Shown here: one piece after another, positions 28,729-39,866 of the stretch
How positions within the stretch are numbered: position 1 is the stretch's first letter
How the letters are laid out: each line of letters starts with the position of its first letter
DNA from: DAIDKA01 sp963708865
GTDB lineage: Bacteria > Pseudomonadota > Gammaproteobacteria > Steroidobacterales > Steroidobacteraceae
Assembly (NCBI GenBank): GCA_963708865.1
Contig: CAVPUC010000004.1
Location: 248,001-312,000, forward strand
Direction: 5' to 3'
Length of the DNA: 64,000 bases
Notes under the pieces: generated by a model
What the model was told of the DNA's origin: nothing
Databases searched by the model: none
What the model saw: only the letters and a program-made list of their open reading frames with translations
Program-made: the position numbers and the translations under genes

Positions 28729-29907
28729 TCAACCGTAGAACCGCGCGATGCTGTCGACCACGTATTGCAATTGTTCAGGGACCAGTTCCGGAAAGATGGG
28801 CAGCGCCACGGTTTGCGCCGCCGCCGCTTCCGATGCGGGAAATGCGCCCGCGCCCTGACCCAGGTACGCGAAACATTGCTGCAAGTGCAGCGGCACCGGA
28901 TAGTAGATCTCGGATCCCACTTTCAGTTCCGCCAGGTGCTGCCGCAGTTTGTCGCGGTCCTGCGCCCGGATCACATACTGGTTGTAGATATGCCGGCCGC
29001 CGGCGACGGCGAAGGGCGTCTGGACGGCGGTGCCGAGTTTCGCCTTGGCGAAGGCACTGTCGTAGAAGGCCGCGTTGCGCTGGCGCGCGGCCGTCCAGGC
29101 ATCCAGATGCGGCAGCTTCACATTGAGCACCGCCGCCTGCAGCTCATCGATGCGGAAATTGCCGCCGATCAGGGGGTGGTAGTACTTGGGCTTGCCGCCA
29201 TGCACCCGCAGGATGCGCATGCGCTCGGCAAGCTCGGCATCCTGGGCCACGCACATGCCGGCATCGCCGAAGGCGCCCAGGTTCTTGGTCGGGAAAAATG
29301 ACAGGCAGCCGACATCCCCGAAACTGCCGGCGCGGCGACCCTGGGCGTCCGCCGCGCCGATGGCCTGCGCCGCATCCTCGATGACTTTGAGGCCGTAGCG
29401 GCGCGCCAGCGCGAGGAGCGGCTGCATGTCGGCGAGCTGGCCATACAGATGGACCGGCATCAGCGCCTTGATCGTGCCGCCGGTGGCCCGGTTCACCAGC
29501 GCCGCGCCCCGAACCTCGCAGTCTTGGGTGAGAAAGGTCTCCACCGCCGCCGGGTCGAGATTGAAGGTCGTAGGGTCGATATCGCAGAAGGTGGGCCGCG
29601 CGCCGGTGCGCGCAATGGTGCCCGCCGTGGCGAAGAACGTGTAGGGGCTGGTGATGACCTCGTGGCCCGGGCCGATATCGAGCGCCATCAAGGCGAGCAG
29701 CAGCGCATCGGTACCGGAGGAGACGCCGATGCCAAACTGGCACTGGCTGTAGGCCGCCACGTCCTGCTCGAGCTTGGTGACCTCGGCGCCGAGAATGAAG
29801 CCCTGGCTGGCGCAAACCTTTTCGATGGCGGCGAGCGCCTCGGCCTTCAGGCTCGCGTACTGCGGCTTCAGATCCAGCAGGGGTACTTGCATGGTGGGCA
29901 TGGTCAT
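28729..29907 (-). CDS. DegT/DnrJ/EryC1/StrS sugar aminotransferase
   Basis: PLP-dependent aminotransferase acting on a keto-sugar nucleotide, 392 residues, intact. Seen: VPLLDLKPQYASLKAE at the start, FGIGVSSGTDALLLALMALD, VITSPYTFFATAGTIARTG, EDAAQAIGA, the PLP-lysine loop LSFFPTKNLGAFGDAG and RIDELQAAVLNVKLPHLDAW. Such enzymes make amino sugars (for example 3-amino-uronic acids or 4-amino-deoxyhexoses). No matching dehydrogenase or acetyltransferase is adjacent, so the product is open. Met 29892 (MQVPLLDLK) is an equally good start. Confidence 0.9.
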   Translation of the reverse strand: MTMPTMQVPLLDLKPQYASLKAEALAAIEKVCASQGFILGAEVTKLEQDVAAYSQCQFGIGVSSGTDALLLALMALDIGPGHEVITSPYTFFATAGTIARTGARPTFCDIDPTTFNLDPAAVETFLTQDCEVRGAALVNRATGGTIKALMPVHLYGQLADMQPLLALARRYGLKVIEDAAQAIGAADAQGRRAGSFGDVGCLSFFPTKNLGAFGDAGMCVAQDAELAERMRILRVHGGKPKYYHPLIGGNFRIDELQAAVLNVKLPHLDAWTAARQRNAAFYDSAFAKAKLGTAVQTPFAVAGGRHIYNQYVIRAQDRDKLRQHLAELKVGSEIYYPVPLHLQQCFAYLGQGAGAFPASEAAAAQTVALPIFPELVPEQLQYVVDSIARFYG

Positions 29908-29967
29908 GGTCGTGGCAAATCGTGGCGCAAGTCTAATCGACTGGCACGCGCTTCACACACCCGTCGC

Positions 29968-30706
29968 CTAAGCATTCTGCCGGTGGTTTTGGGCCTCAAG
30001 CCCCTGCCACAGGCAGCGTCCCTTGCTGGACTTCGCGATCAGTTCCAGGAAGGCCTGGTGGGCCAATTCCTCTTCCGGCGTGACCGTCACGATGAGCAGT
30101 GCGCCAGCCGGTCGCACCAGCGGCAGGGCCTCATCATCCGTCTCACGGCTGGCTGAGGCGCTGCCCTCTCCCAGCCTTAGGGAAACCTGACCGCCGGTCA
30201 TGGCCAGGTACACCTCGCCCAGCAGCTGCGCATCGAGCAGCGCCCCGTGCAGCTGGCGCGCGGTATTGTCGACGTTGTAGCGCTTGCACAGCGCATCCAG
30301 GCCGTTGCGCTGGCCGGGGTGCAGCTGGCGCGCCAGGGCGAGCGAGTCCACGACGCTGCACAGCGACGCCACCGTGAGCGGCTCGCCGGGCAGGCGCGCA
30401 AATTCCGCATCCAGGAAGGCCACATCGAAGGCGGCGTTGTGGATGATGAGCTCGGCGCCGCGCAGGAACTCGATCAGCTGCGCGGCGATGTGCGCGAACT
30501 TCGGCTCCGGCTTCCAGGCGCGCCCGGGTGATGCCGTGCACCGCGAGCGCCCCCTCGTCGATATCGCGCTCGGGGTTCAGGTAGTGGTGAAAGTGTCGCC
30601 CGGTCGGGCGGCGGCCCAGCAGCTCCACGCACCCGATCTCGATGATGCGGTGGTCCTGCGCGGCCTCAAGACCGGTGGTTTCGGTATCGAGAATGACCTG
30701 GCGCAT
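29968..30706 (-). CDS. dnaQ: DNA polymerase III epsilon subunit (frameshifted)
   Basis: Proofreading 3'-5' exonuclease. Start MRQVILDTETTGLEAAQDHR at 30706 with the ExoI DTE motif; then HFHHYLNPERDIDEGALAVH. Two frame breaks between about 30540 and 30410 separate this from the second part FLDAEFARLPG, LHPGQRNGLDALCKRYNVDN and the HGALLDAQLLGEVYLAMTGG ExoIII region (HxAxxD-like). The PKFAHIAA stretch lies in the intermediate frame. Joined length is about 246 residues, normal. Its neighbour rnhA is a conserved partner in gammaproteobacteria. An essential fidelity gene, so the breaks are best explained as sequence errors. Confidence 0.9.
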
Positions 30707-30710
30707 CCGG

Positions 30711-31164
30711 TTATACCGCCTTGACGAGCGCGGATTGCGCCAGCATGGCATCGATCGCGAGGTTCGCGAGCTCATCGACCCGCTCGTTACCCGCATCGCC
30801 CGCGTGGCCCTTGACCCATTGCCAGTGCAGCGTATGGGGCGCTTGCGACCGCATCCAGTTTTTCCCACAGGTCCTGGTTCTTGACCGGCTTGCGGTCCGC
30901 GGTGCGCCAGCCGCGCGCCTTCCAGGCCGGCAGCCACTCGGTGATGCCCTTGATCACGTACTGCGAGTCGGTCTGCACCGTCGCCACGGTCGGGCGCTTC
31001 AGGGCGGCGAGCCCCATGATGGCCGCCGTCAGCTCCATGCGATTGTTGGTGGTCGCGGGGTCAAATCCCGACAGCTCCTTCTGCGTCTCCTTCCAGCACA
31101 GGAGCACCCCCCAGCCACCGGGTCCCGGATTGCCGCGGCAGGCTCCATCGGCATGAATGATCAG
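30711..31164 (-). CDS. rnhA: Ribonuclease HI (frameshifted, start codon unclear)
   Basis: Cleaves RNA in RNA-DNA hybrids. The minus strand reads ELIIHADGACRGNPGPGGWG (catalytic Asp in HADGACRGNPG), then TTNNRMELTAAIMGL (catalytic Glu) and VQTDSQYVIKGITEWLPAWK (catalytic Asp). Near 30860 the frame breaks; the end NERVDELANLAIDAMLAQ and a final KAV with TAA lie in another frame. Before ELIIHADG there is no ATG, GTG or TTG in frame back to the next stop. The CTG at 31164 is given as a provisional start; a base error changing the start is equally likely. Confidence 0.85.
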
Positions 31165-31925
31165 TTCCGCGGCGTCGCCTTCAAGGCTGCTGCCGGGTGG
31201 TGGGTTTCACCAGCTGGCCGATGACCGCCGGCTGCTTCTCGCGCAGGCGCGGCCGGATCGGGGTCAGGGCGCGGATTCGCTTGCGGGCCTTCAAGCAGCC
31301 ACGCCCCGGCGGGCAGCGGATTGAACCAGGTGCGACGCAGCAAGGGTGAATGCTCGGTGGATTGCGCGGTCGCGGCCGCCCCGCTACCCCAGGGTGTGCA
31401 ATGCAGGTAGGTGCGGGTGGCGACGATCTCGTAGCCCAGCAGGACCAGCCATTCGCGCACCCGGCCGGCCGACAGAATGCGGCGCATGCCGGGCGGAAAG
31501 CCTGACGCCGAACTGCGCGCCCGGATCCCCCACAGGCTGAAGGGCTGAAATCCCAGCACCACCAGTTGCCCCTCTCCGGAGAGCACCCGATCGACCTCGC
31601 GCACGATGGCGTAGGGGTCGGAGGCGAACTCCAGGGTGTGCGGCAGCAGCACCGCATCGACGCTGTCGCGGGCCGATGGGCAGCGCCGAGGGCCGCGCGA
31701 TGATATCGGCGCCGGCGCTGAAGGCGCCGGGCGCCACCACGATCTTGCGGCGCGTGCGGCAGCCGGCGAGCAGCTCGCGCCCTTCTCCCCAGGCCCCGAC
31801 CTGCAGGAATTCCCAGCCAAACACATCTTCCAGCGCCTCCCCAGAAGCTGAGCCTCGGCAGTAAGAAGGGAATTGCCCAGTGGCATCTGCCAAAAAGCAC
31901 GCAGGGCGTTGTAGCGATCGGGCAC
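31161..31925 (-). CDS. YafS-like SAM-dependent methyltransferase (frameshifted)
   Basis: Methyltransferase-like protein next to rnhA, where gammaproteobacteria carry yafS. Visible: MPDRYNALRAFWQMPLGNSL at the start, and the core region SVDAVLLPHTLEFASDPYAI followed by REVDRVLSGEGQLVVLGFQP and FSLWGIRAR. The first third, with the SAM-binding glycine motif, is scattered over frames near 31700-31850 (several indels). It ends with PRN at 31161 overlapping the start of rnhA. Substrate unknown. About 250 residues when joined. Confidence 0.72.
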   Translation of the reverse strand: MPDRYNALRAFWQMPLGNSLLTAEAQLLGRRWKMCLAGNSCRSGPGEKGASCSPAAARAARSWWRPAPSAPAPISSRGPRRCPSARDSVDAVLLPHTLEFASDPYAIVREVDRVLSGEGQLVVLGFQPFSLWGIRARSSASGFPPGMRRILSAGRVREWLVLLGYEIVATRTYLHCTPWGSGAAATAQSTEHSPLLRRTWFNPLPAGAWLLEGPQANPRPDPDPAAPAREAAGGHRPAGETHHPAAALKATPRN

Positions 31926-32161
31926 GGTTTTTCGTCCTGTCAGGCGCGATGTTAACTATCGGCGGGTTATGTGAGGTCGACACAATAAAACGCTAGCCAT
32001 TCTGTGAACTTACCAGTTACAGTCAGGTCCAGAAATACGTACGTTCGTGTCCCGGGGGGCAAGTCCTTCGGTAACCCGACAGTGCTTCCGACCTGACGAC
32101 TGTAGCGCTCCAGCGTCCTCAATACCCGCGCTGGCTGCCCGATGACTATGCCATCCGCCTG

Positions 32162-33847
32162 GTGAGGGACTGGACTTTGACATTGAAAGTACCGCGCCGA
32201 ACGCTCGCCACCTTGCTCGCTGGCGCCATTCTGACCCTGACCGCCTGCGCCAGCGCGCCGAGCGACGTACCGCTCGCGGGCCTGAAGACCCTGACCGTGC
32301 TGCCGGTGACCCAGGTGGCCGCCCCCGAGTCCGCACGGCCCGTGGCGCCGCCCCCGATGATCCAACGTGCACGGCCGATGGTGCCATTCTGCAAGGGGGC
32401 AGCCGTCCGGAACTTAAGCCCGCCGACTACAGCGATCTCTTCGATCGCATGCGCGCCGGGTTCAAACTGCCGGATTCGGATCACAGCGCCATCGATCGGG
32501 AGCTGGAATGGTACGCGGGCAATCCCGACTACCTCGGCCGCGCCTTCAGCCGCGCCGACCTGTACCTCTACCACATCGTCACGGAGCTCGAGGCGCGCGG
32601 CATGCCGCTGGAGCTGGCGCTGCTGCCGGTCGTGGAAAGTGCCTTCGAGCCCTATGCCTACTCGCGCGCCGCGCCTCGGGGCTGTGGCAGTTCATCCCCG
32701 GCACGGGCTCGCGCTACAACCTCAAGCAGGACTGGTGGTACGACGGGCGCCGCGATGTCATCGAATCCACCCGCGCCGCCTTGGATTACCTGCAGGCGCT
32801 GAACACCGAATTCAACGGCGACTGGCTGCTGGCCATCGCCGCCTACAACTGCGGCGAGATGAACGTCGAGCGCGCCGTGGCGCGCAACCAGGCGGCCGGC
32901 CTGCCCACGGATTTCTGGAACCTGAAGCTGCCGGCGGAGACCCGCGCCTACGTGCCCAAGCTCCTCGCCATGGGGCGGGTGGTGGCGCACCCCGAGCATT
33001 ACGGCCTGTCCTTCAACAAGATTCCCAACCAGCCCTACTTTGCCAAGGTCGACACCAAGGGCCAGATCTCGATGCACGTGGCGGCCGAGATCGCCGGCCT
33101 CACCGAGGCGGAACTGTATGAACTGAATCCGGCGTTCCATCGCTGGGCCACCGATCCTGCCGGGCCGTACGCGCTCTTGGTCCCGGCGGACACCGCCGAG
33201 GCGTTCCGCACCAGCGTGATCCAGTTGACCGATGCCGAGCGCCTGAACGTGCAAGACCTACGCGGTGCGCAAAGGCGACACCATGAATGCGGTGGCCGGC
33301 GCTTCCATACGACCCCGCAGGAGCTGCGCGAACTGAACGGCCTGCCGCAAGGGCGGCCTGCTGGTCGGCAGCGCCCTGAAAGTGCCCTCCGAGTCGAACC
33401 TGCTGCCTGCCAAGGCGCTGCGTGCCGCGGCGCTGGTGGATGGACGCGAACATCGCTCACGCCGCCAGCGCTCCCGTATCGTGGTGCGCCGTGGCGAGAC
33501 CTTCTGGGCCATCGCCCGCAAACATGGCGTGGACGTGAATGCCCTGGCACTGATGAACGGCATGCAGCCCAATACGGTGCTGCGCACCGGACAGCGGCTG
33601 CGCCTGGGGACAGGCTCGGGCAGCGCCACCATCAGCGCCGATGACGAGGAGGCGGGTCGCGCCGGCGGCCGCGCCGCGCTCGCCGACACCCGCCAGCAGA
33701 CGCATACCGTGCATGCCGGTGACACCCTGTTTCATGTCGCGCAGGAATACCACGTGAGTGTCGCGCAGGTGGCCAGCTGGAATCGCCTCAGCAAGACCAC
33801 CGTGGTGCCGGGGCAGAAGCTCGATCATCCGCCAGCCCACGAACTAG
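32162..33847 (+). CDS. mltD: Membrane-bound lytic murein transglycosylase D (frameshifted)
   Basis: Cleaves peptidoglycan glycan strands from an outer-membrane anchor. Lipoprotein signal with lipobox LTAC around residues 22-30, then FKLPDSDHSAIDRELEWYAG, the catalytic-Glu region LALLPVVESAFEPYAYS, GLWQFIPGTGSRYNLKQDWW and LAIAAYNCGEMNVERAV. At least three LysM-type modules follow: RGETFWAIARKHGVDVNALA, HAGDTLFHVAQEYHVSVAQV and a broken one near 33260. Shifts lie at about 32420, 32680, 33260, 33370 and 33820. The natural end QKLIIRQPTN with TAG at 33845-33847 is 5 bp before fabI. The 5' end is uncertain (GTG 32162 or a nearby TTG). Confidence 0.87.
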
Positions 33848-33852
33848 AAGCG

Positions 33853-34654
33853 ATGGGCTTTCTCACGGGCAAACGCGCCCTCATCGTCGGTGTCGCCACT
33901 GACCGCTCCATCGCCTGGGGTATCGCCCAGGCCATGCACCGCGAAGGCGCCACGCTCGCCCTCTCCTACGCCAACGACAAGTTCAAGGAACGGGTCGTAC
34001 CGCTCGCGCGAGACGCTCGGGCGCGCTCACCCTGCCGCTGGATGTGTCACGCGATGCGGATATCGCCGCGGCGTTTGAGTTCATCGCGCCAGCAATGGGG
34101 TTCACTCGACATCCTGGTGCATGCCGTGGCGTTCGCACCCCGGGAGGCGCTCGCCGGCAGCTTTCGTCGACAACACCTCCCGTGAGGCCTTCCAGGTGGC
34201 CCACGACATCTCCAGCTACAGCCTCACCGCCCTCAGCCGCGGCGCATTGCCGCTGATGGCGGGCCGCGCCGGTGCCGTGCTGACGCTCTCATACCTCGGG
34301 GCCGTGCGCAGTCTGCCCAGCTACAACGTCATGGGACTCGCCAAGGCGAGCCTGGAGGCGAATGTGCGCTTCCTCGCCGCGGATCTGGGACCGCGCGGCA
34401 TCCGCGTGAACGGTATTTCGGCAGGGCCGATGAAGACCCTGGCCGCGGCCGGCATCGGCGGGTTTCGCAAAATGCTGGCGCGCGTGGCGGCGGTCGCGCC
34501 CCTGCGGCGTAATGTGACGCTGGAGGATGTGGGCAATGCCGCCGCGTTCCTGTGTTCGGATCTGGCGGGCGGTATCACCGGGGAGATCACCTACGTCGAC
34601 GCCGGCTTCAACACCGTGGGCATGAGTTTCCCCGAAGACGACGCTCAGGACTGA
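33853..34654 (+). CDS. fabI: Enoyl-ACP reductase, FabI type (frameshifted)
   Basis: NADH-dependent last reduction of fatty-acid elongation. Start MGFLTGKRALIVGVATDRSI followed by AWGIAQAMHREGATLALSYA. After breaks near 34010 and 34150 the third frame gives VDNTSREAFQVAHDISSYSL, LTLSYLGAVRSLPSYNVMGL with the Y-x6-K pair (SYNVMGLAK), GIRVNGISAGPMKTLAAAGI and GEITYVDAGFNTVGM. Joined length is about 266 residues, normal. Adjacent to and convergent with ppiD, as in other gammaproteobacteria. Confidence 0.9.
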
Positions 34655-34664
34655 AGCGTCGCGG

Positions 34665-36585
34665 CTACTGCTGGTCGAACAGCGCCGTGTTCTTCTGCAC
34701 CTTCGCAAGCTTGCGCGCCTGTTCGACGTAGGCGTTGCCGTCGTCCTCGCTGTATTGCGTGGCCAGCGCTTGCTGGGCTTCACTGATCTGCTGCTTGTCC
34801 GTCGGGGCCGCCTCGACGCGCACCGCCATGACACCCAGCACCACCGCGCCGCCATCGGCCGACGGCACGGCTTCGTACACCGGCTGATGCTCGGCGGGCT
34901 TGGGTGCCTTGAAGGCCGCATCACGCACCTGCGCCGGCACGGAGGGGTCCTGGCGGCCCACGAAGCGCGCCGCCTCGGCCGTCACCCCCAGCTCCTTGGC
35001 GACGGCATCAAAGTCCTTGCCGGAGTTGCAGTTCCTTCACCGCCGTTTCGGCCGCCGCCAGCGCCGCCTTGCCGCCCAAGTCCCTGCGCAGCGCGGCCAC
35101 GATCTGATCGTGCACCGTGGCGAGCGGCTTGGGCGCGGGCAGCGCATGCGAGAGGTCCTTGACCAGAACCAGCTTGTCATCCCCCACCAGTATCGGGCCG
35201 CCAATCTTGTGCTCGCCCAGGACCGCATCCCCGAACACCAGGGCCTGCAGCTCCGGGGTCGATCCCAGATCGCCGCCGCCGGTGCCCTTCAGGTACGCGG
35301 GAATATCGCCGAGGGTGAGCCCGAATTCCTTCGCCAGGGTATCCAGCGTCTCCCCGGACTGATCGATCTTCATCTGAATCTGTTCCGACAGATCGCCAAA
35401 CTTGTCCGCCGCACGATCATGCTTCAGCTGCGCCAGCACATCGGCGCGTGCCTCATCGAAGGTCTTGCCCTTGGCCGGCACGATGTCATCGAGGCGGATG
35501 ATGTGGTAACCGAACTTGGTGCGAACCGGCGCACTCACCTCGCCGGGCTTCATGGCGAAGAGTGCATCGCCAAAGGGCGCCTCCAGGCTGCCGCGCTCGG
35601 ACAATCCCAAGTCACCGCCCTGGGCGGCGGAACCGGCATCATCGGAGAACTGCTTGGCCAGGGTCTCGAAATTGCCGCCGGCTTTCAGTTTTGCCTCGAT
35701 GTCCTGGGCTTTCTTCAGCGCCGCGGCGTCATCCACCTTGTTGTTCACCGCCACCAGGATGTGGTGCGCATGACGCTGCTCGGCGGAGATGTAGCGGTCC
35801 TTGTTCTTGTTGTAGTAGTCGAGCACATCGGCATCGGGCACCGTAATCTGCGCGCTCACCTGCGCGAGCGTCGCCTGCGCGTACTGCAGGTGCACCGACT
35901 CGGGTGTCATGAACTGCGCCTTGTGGGCGTCGTAATACGCCTGGATGGCCGCATCCGAAATCGGCACGGCCGCGGCGTATTTCTGCGGCGGCAGTACGGC
36001 GTAACGGATCTGGCGCTCCTGATCGGTCAGGGCGTGCAGGCGCTCCAGTTCGAACGGGGTGACGAACTGCGAGGTTTGCAGCGCCCCCTGCAGCTCGCGG
36101 CGCTCCAGCTCACCGCGCAGGTCATTGGCATATTGTTCCGGGGTGAGGCCCGCCTGCGCCAGGCGCGACTTGGCGACCTCGGCGTTGTAATGGCCGTCCA
36201 GCTGAAAGGCCGGCTCGGCGCGCACCGCGGCGGCGAGCTGCGCGTCTGAGATGCGATAGCCAAGCTTGGTGGCCCGATCGGTCATGAGGGTGGTGCGCAC
36301 CGCTTTTTCCAGCAGCTCATCCTGCAGCAGCGAGCGCTCGCCCACCGGGATGTCGCTACCGAAGCGCTGTTGCCACTCGCTTTGTTCGCGCTGCCAGGCG
36401 CTGCGCACGTCCTCGTACGGAATCGTGGTGCCGTTGACTTTGGCGACAAACGAACTGCTGCCGAAGCTGAGGTTGGCGATGCCATAAGCGCCCCACGCGG
36501 CGAAGATCAGCGCCAGGGCGCCAAACACCAGATACGTGAGCCATTTGTGGCCCTTCAGGCCGTCACCGATTTGCTGCAGCATCAC
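34665..36585 (-). CDS. ppiD: Periplasmic folding chaperone PpiD (one frameshift)
   Basis: Inner-membrane-anchored chaperone of the SurA/parvulin type that works near the translocon. N-terminal GHKWLTYLVFGALALIFAAW is the membrane anchor; FVAKVNGTTIPYEDVRSAWQ begins the SurA-N chaperone domain; the rotamase domain contains RHAHHILVAVNN, SDDAGSAAQGGDLGLSERG, APFGDALFAMKPGEVSAPV and FGYHIIRLDDI. Near 35030 the frame changes and the last roughly 110 residues end in KVQKNTALFDQQ. About 640 residues when joined. tRNA-Asp lies just upstream. Confidence 0.92.
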
Positions 36586-36601
36586 TTAAGGGTCTTGAAT
36601 A

Positions 36602-36678
36602 TGGCGGAGCGGACGGGACTCGAACCCGCGACCCCCGGCGTGACAGGCCGGTATTCTAACCAGCTGAACTACCGCTCC
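36602..36678 (-). tRNA. tRNA-Asp (GTC)
   Basis: 77-nt cloverleaf read on the minus strand: GGAGCGG acceptor stem pairing with CCGCTCC, D-arm GTTCAGCTGGTTAGAAT, anticodon loop CCTGTCACG with GTC, and TGG/CCA 3' end encoded. Very close to the E. coli Asp tRNA. It lies between ppiD and the efflux block. Confidence 0.97.
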
Positions 36679-36767
36679 AGCTTTAGGGGAGCGGGATTGT
36701 ACAGGGCAAATTTGCCGGATGCCACGCAACTTTTCGGACATCTGGGCCTTGACAGGATGGCGCCCTT

Positions 36768-38226
36768 ACGGCTGCCAGCCGCCGCCGAGCGCCTTGAAGA
36801 CGCCGATCTGGTCCTGCGACCAGCGGCGCCGTCGGCGGCCGGCAACGGCCGCATCGGCGCTCGACCGAGCGTCGCTCTCCGCATTGAGCAGATCAAGGTT
36901 GCTGCGTGGCCCCGGCCAGGAACTGGTCATTGGCCATGTCGAAGGCCTGGCGGGCCCGCTCCCGGGCCACGCTGAGGATGTCCTGATGGCGCGCTCAGCT
37001 CGGCGGCATATGTCGCAAGGGACTGATCGGTTTCCTTCAACGCCTGCAGCACGACACCGTCGAAACCGGCAATCGCCGCCTGTTCACTGGCGCGCGCCTG
37101 GTGGATGCGCGCCCGCACCGGCGATTGATTCGGGAAGCTCCATTTGATGCTCGGACCGATGCCCCAGGTCAGCCCCGCACTCTCGAAGACCTGGCTCGGC
37201 TGCGACCGCCACGCCGCCATAACTGCCGAGCAGCGCAGATGCGCGGATACAGATCCGCGGTGGCGACGCCGATGCGCGCCGTCGCCGCGGCCACCCGCCG
37301 CTCGGCCTGGCGCACATCCGGTCGGCGCGCGAGCAGCGACGCCGCCATCGCCGACCGGGATCAACGCCTTGAGCGTCGGCGGCTGACACGCAGTCCTGCG
37401 CCGCCTGCGGCGCGCCGCCCGGCGGCCGGCCCAGCAGCTGCGCGAGCTGGAACAGCGCCGACTGGCGCTGCCCGAGCAGCGGCGGCAGCGAGGCGCGCAC
37501 CTGGGCCGACGAGCGCCTGCGCCCGTACCACGTCGAAGTCGGCCGCGGCGCCCGCATCGCGCCGGTCCGACGGTGATCCGCTCCTCGTGGGTGACCACCT
37601 CGATCGACTGGCGCGTGACCGTGATCGCCTCCCCCAGCGCGCACACCTGCGCGTAGGCGCGCGTCGTTTCCGCCGCGACCGTGATCTTCACCACATCGCG
37701 CGCCGCGAGCGCCGCATCGGTATCGGCGCGCGCGGCCTCGATGGCGCGGCGCACGTGGCCGAACAGATCCACCTCGTAGGACACATCCAGCAGCGCGTCG
37801 TAGAACCAGAAGCTCTGCGGCGGATGGCCGCTCAATCTCCAGGATCTCATCGGTGGTCGGCATCGCGCCCGCGCTCGGTGCCCGACGCCCAGTTGCGTCT
37901 GCGGATAGCGGGCGCCCCAGGCGTGCGCCTCCAAGCGAGGCCCGCGCCGCCGACAGGTTGGCCACGGCCACCGCCAGATCGGTATTGGCGCGAAAGGCCT
38001 CCTGCACCAGGTCATCGAGCACCGGGTCCTGGTACAGCTGCCACCACTGCGTCAGGCGGTTCGGCGCGCGTGTCGCCTGCGCTCGCTGCGGTGCCGAGCA
38101 GCGGGCCGCCGGTGCGCCAGGCGAGCGGCTGCCGGCGGGCGATAGTCCGGCCCCACAGTGCAGCCTGCGCAGCCACGCGCTGCGCAGTGCGAGCCGCCCC
38201 ACGGCGTAACCGATGCGTCGGCTCAT
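36768..38226 (-). CDS. Outer-membrane efflux channel, NodT/TolC family (many frameshifts)
   Basis: Channel of a tripartite pump. Start MSRRIGYAVGRLALRSAWLR at 38226 (its ATGA overlaps the MFS stop). Recognisable parts in different frames: QWWQLYQDPVLDDLVQEAFR, TDLAVAVANLSAARASLGGA, FYDALLDVSYEVDLFGHVRR, AARDVVKITVAAETTRAYAQ, WGIGPSIKWSFPNQSPVRAR and near the end AFDMANDQFLAGATQQP. It ends GGGWQP with TAA. Six or more indels are needed. Joined length of about 485 residues is normal for RND-type OMFs. Confidence 0.8.
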
Positions 38227-39866
38227 GGCGCGCGCGCCGGCCGGCGCAAAGATCGGCACATGGGAGGCCGGTCCCGGCGGCGCCGCGCGTCGGGTCACGA
38301 ATAGCATCACGGTAATCGCCGTGGCGGCGGCGAGCACCACGAATGCATCCATGACGCCCTGCGTGATCGCCGTGGCATGGACCACGTTGTTGAGGATGGC
38401 CGCCCCCCGCGTGCTGACGGAAGCCGGGTCGCCAGCGCGCGCTGTCGCCGCGCCGTAGGCCTGGATGCGCTGCGAGCACCTGCGCATCGCCGATCTGGAC
38501 GTGCTGCCCGAGCAGGTTGGAGGCGACCTGGCCGCGCACCCGCAGGAAGGTGGTCGACGAAGGCGAGTCCCATCTCCCCGCCCATGATGCGCGCGGTCTG
38601 CACCGCCGCGCCGAAGGTCAGCGCGTCCTGCGGCCGCAGATGCAGGATCGCGAAGAACACCGTGCCCGAGAGCGCAAAACTCTGGCCCACGGCCTGCAGC
38701 AGCTGCGAGGGCAGGAACTGGTCCGTGCCCCACGCTCGGGCGTCAGGCCATGCGCGACCATCAGACAGCCGCGCGCAGATCAGGATGAAGCCGCAGCAGG
38801 CGACGAAGCGCGGATCCATGCGCCGCATGCTGTAGCCGGCGATCAGGCAGATGACCAGCTGCGGCACCGCAAGCCAGATCAGCGTCTGCCCGACCTCGAG
38901 CGCGCGGAAGCCGCGCACCGTGATCAGGAACTGCGGGAATCAGAAAGGCCGTCGACAGGATGGTCAGGCGCAGGAAGCCCGACCAGCACCAGCAGCCGCG
39001 GCAAGCGGCGCCGCGAAGGCGACCTTGAAGTTCACGCCGGGATTGACCGAGACGGCGCTCATTGACGACGAAGGCCACCAGCAGCACCGCCCCGCGACCA
39101 CATCAGCCCCAGACCAGGCCGGAGTTCTGCCAGTCCAGCCGGTTGCCCTGGTCGAGCGCCGCGTAGATGAGGCCGAGCCCGAGTGCCGCCGGCGAGCGAG
39201 TCCGAACCAGTCCGGCGTCGGATGCGCCGGCATTGATCGGCTTCGGGCAGGCGTGCCGACTTTCAGGCAATACCACATGCCGAGCGCCAGCGGCACGTTC
39301 TGCCAGAAGATCCAGCGCCAGGACAGATGCTCGATATACCAGCCCTCGAGCGAGGCGGAGATGTTGAGCGAGACCTCGAGATTCAGCGCATACAACGCAA
39401 TCCCATAGGCCCACACCTTCGGCGGCATGTTGCGCAGGATGAACCCCAGGGTGAGCGGAATGAAGCAGCCCGGAGGCCAGGCCGCCGACGAACTGCAGAC
39501 GCCAGCATGGTCTGCAGGTTGGGCGCACAGCGGCTGGATCAGGCACACGACGGCGAAGGCGAGCGGCCGCCTCCATCAGTACCCGGCGCGTCGCCGTAGA
39601 CGCCGCCCAGCCAGATCGCCGCCGGCGCGATCAGCATCTGCGCCACCGTCTGTGCCGTGGTGATCCAGGCGCCCTCATCGAAGCCGGCATGCACGGCGCC
39701 GCGGATATCGGCAAGGCCGAAGGTCGAAAGCCGGCCGTTCGAGGGTGGAGACGAAGGTGCCGAGCAGCACCGCCGCCAGTCCCAGCCAGGGAATGCGGGC
39801 GCGACGGGCGGCCGGGCGCCTCGGGCACCGCCTCGATGTCCGGCGCGGGGACGAGGTCGCGCTCAC
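38223..39866 (-). CDS. MFS drug transporter, DHA2/EmrB type (many frameshifts)
   Basis: Proton-driven 14-span exporter of the EmrB/QacA group. Fragments in several frames: PWLGLAAVLLGTFVSTL and LADIRGA.. DEGAWITTAQ-like start region, LNISASLEGWYIEHLSWRWI and FWQNVPLALGMWYCL (motif C-side), and later QDALTFGAAVQTARIMGGEM. The putative GTG start at 39866 overlaps the HlyD stop as GTGA and the TGA stop overlaps the channel gene, so the three genes form a coupled operon. Exact boundaries are uncertain because of about eight indels. Confidence 0.75.

Noticed and set aside
31967..32110. Minus-strand open frame ending ..VFLDLTVTGKFTEWLAFYCV with protein-like look
   Set aside because: No start, no known family, and third-position bases are not GC-biased as in the real genes here; it lies in an AT-richer gap where open frames arise by chance.
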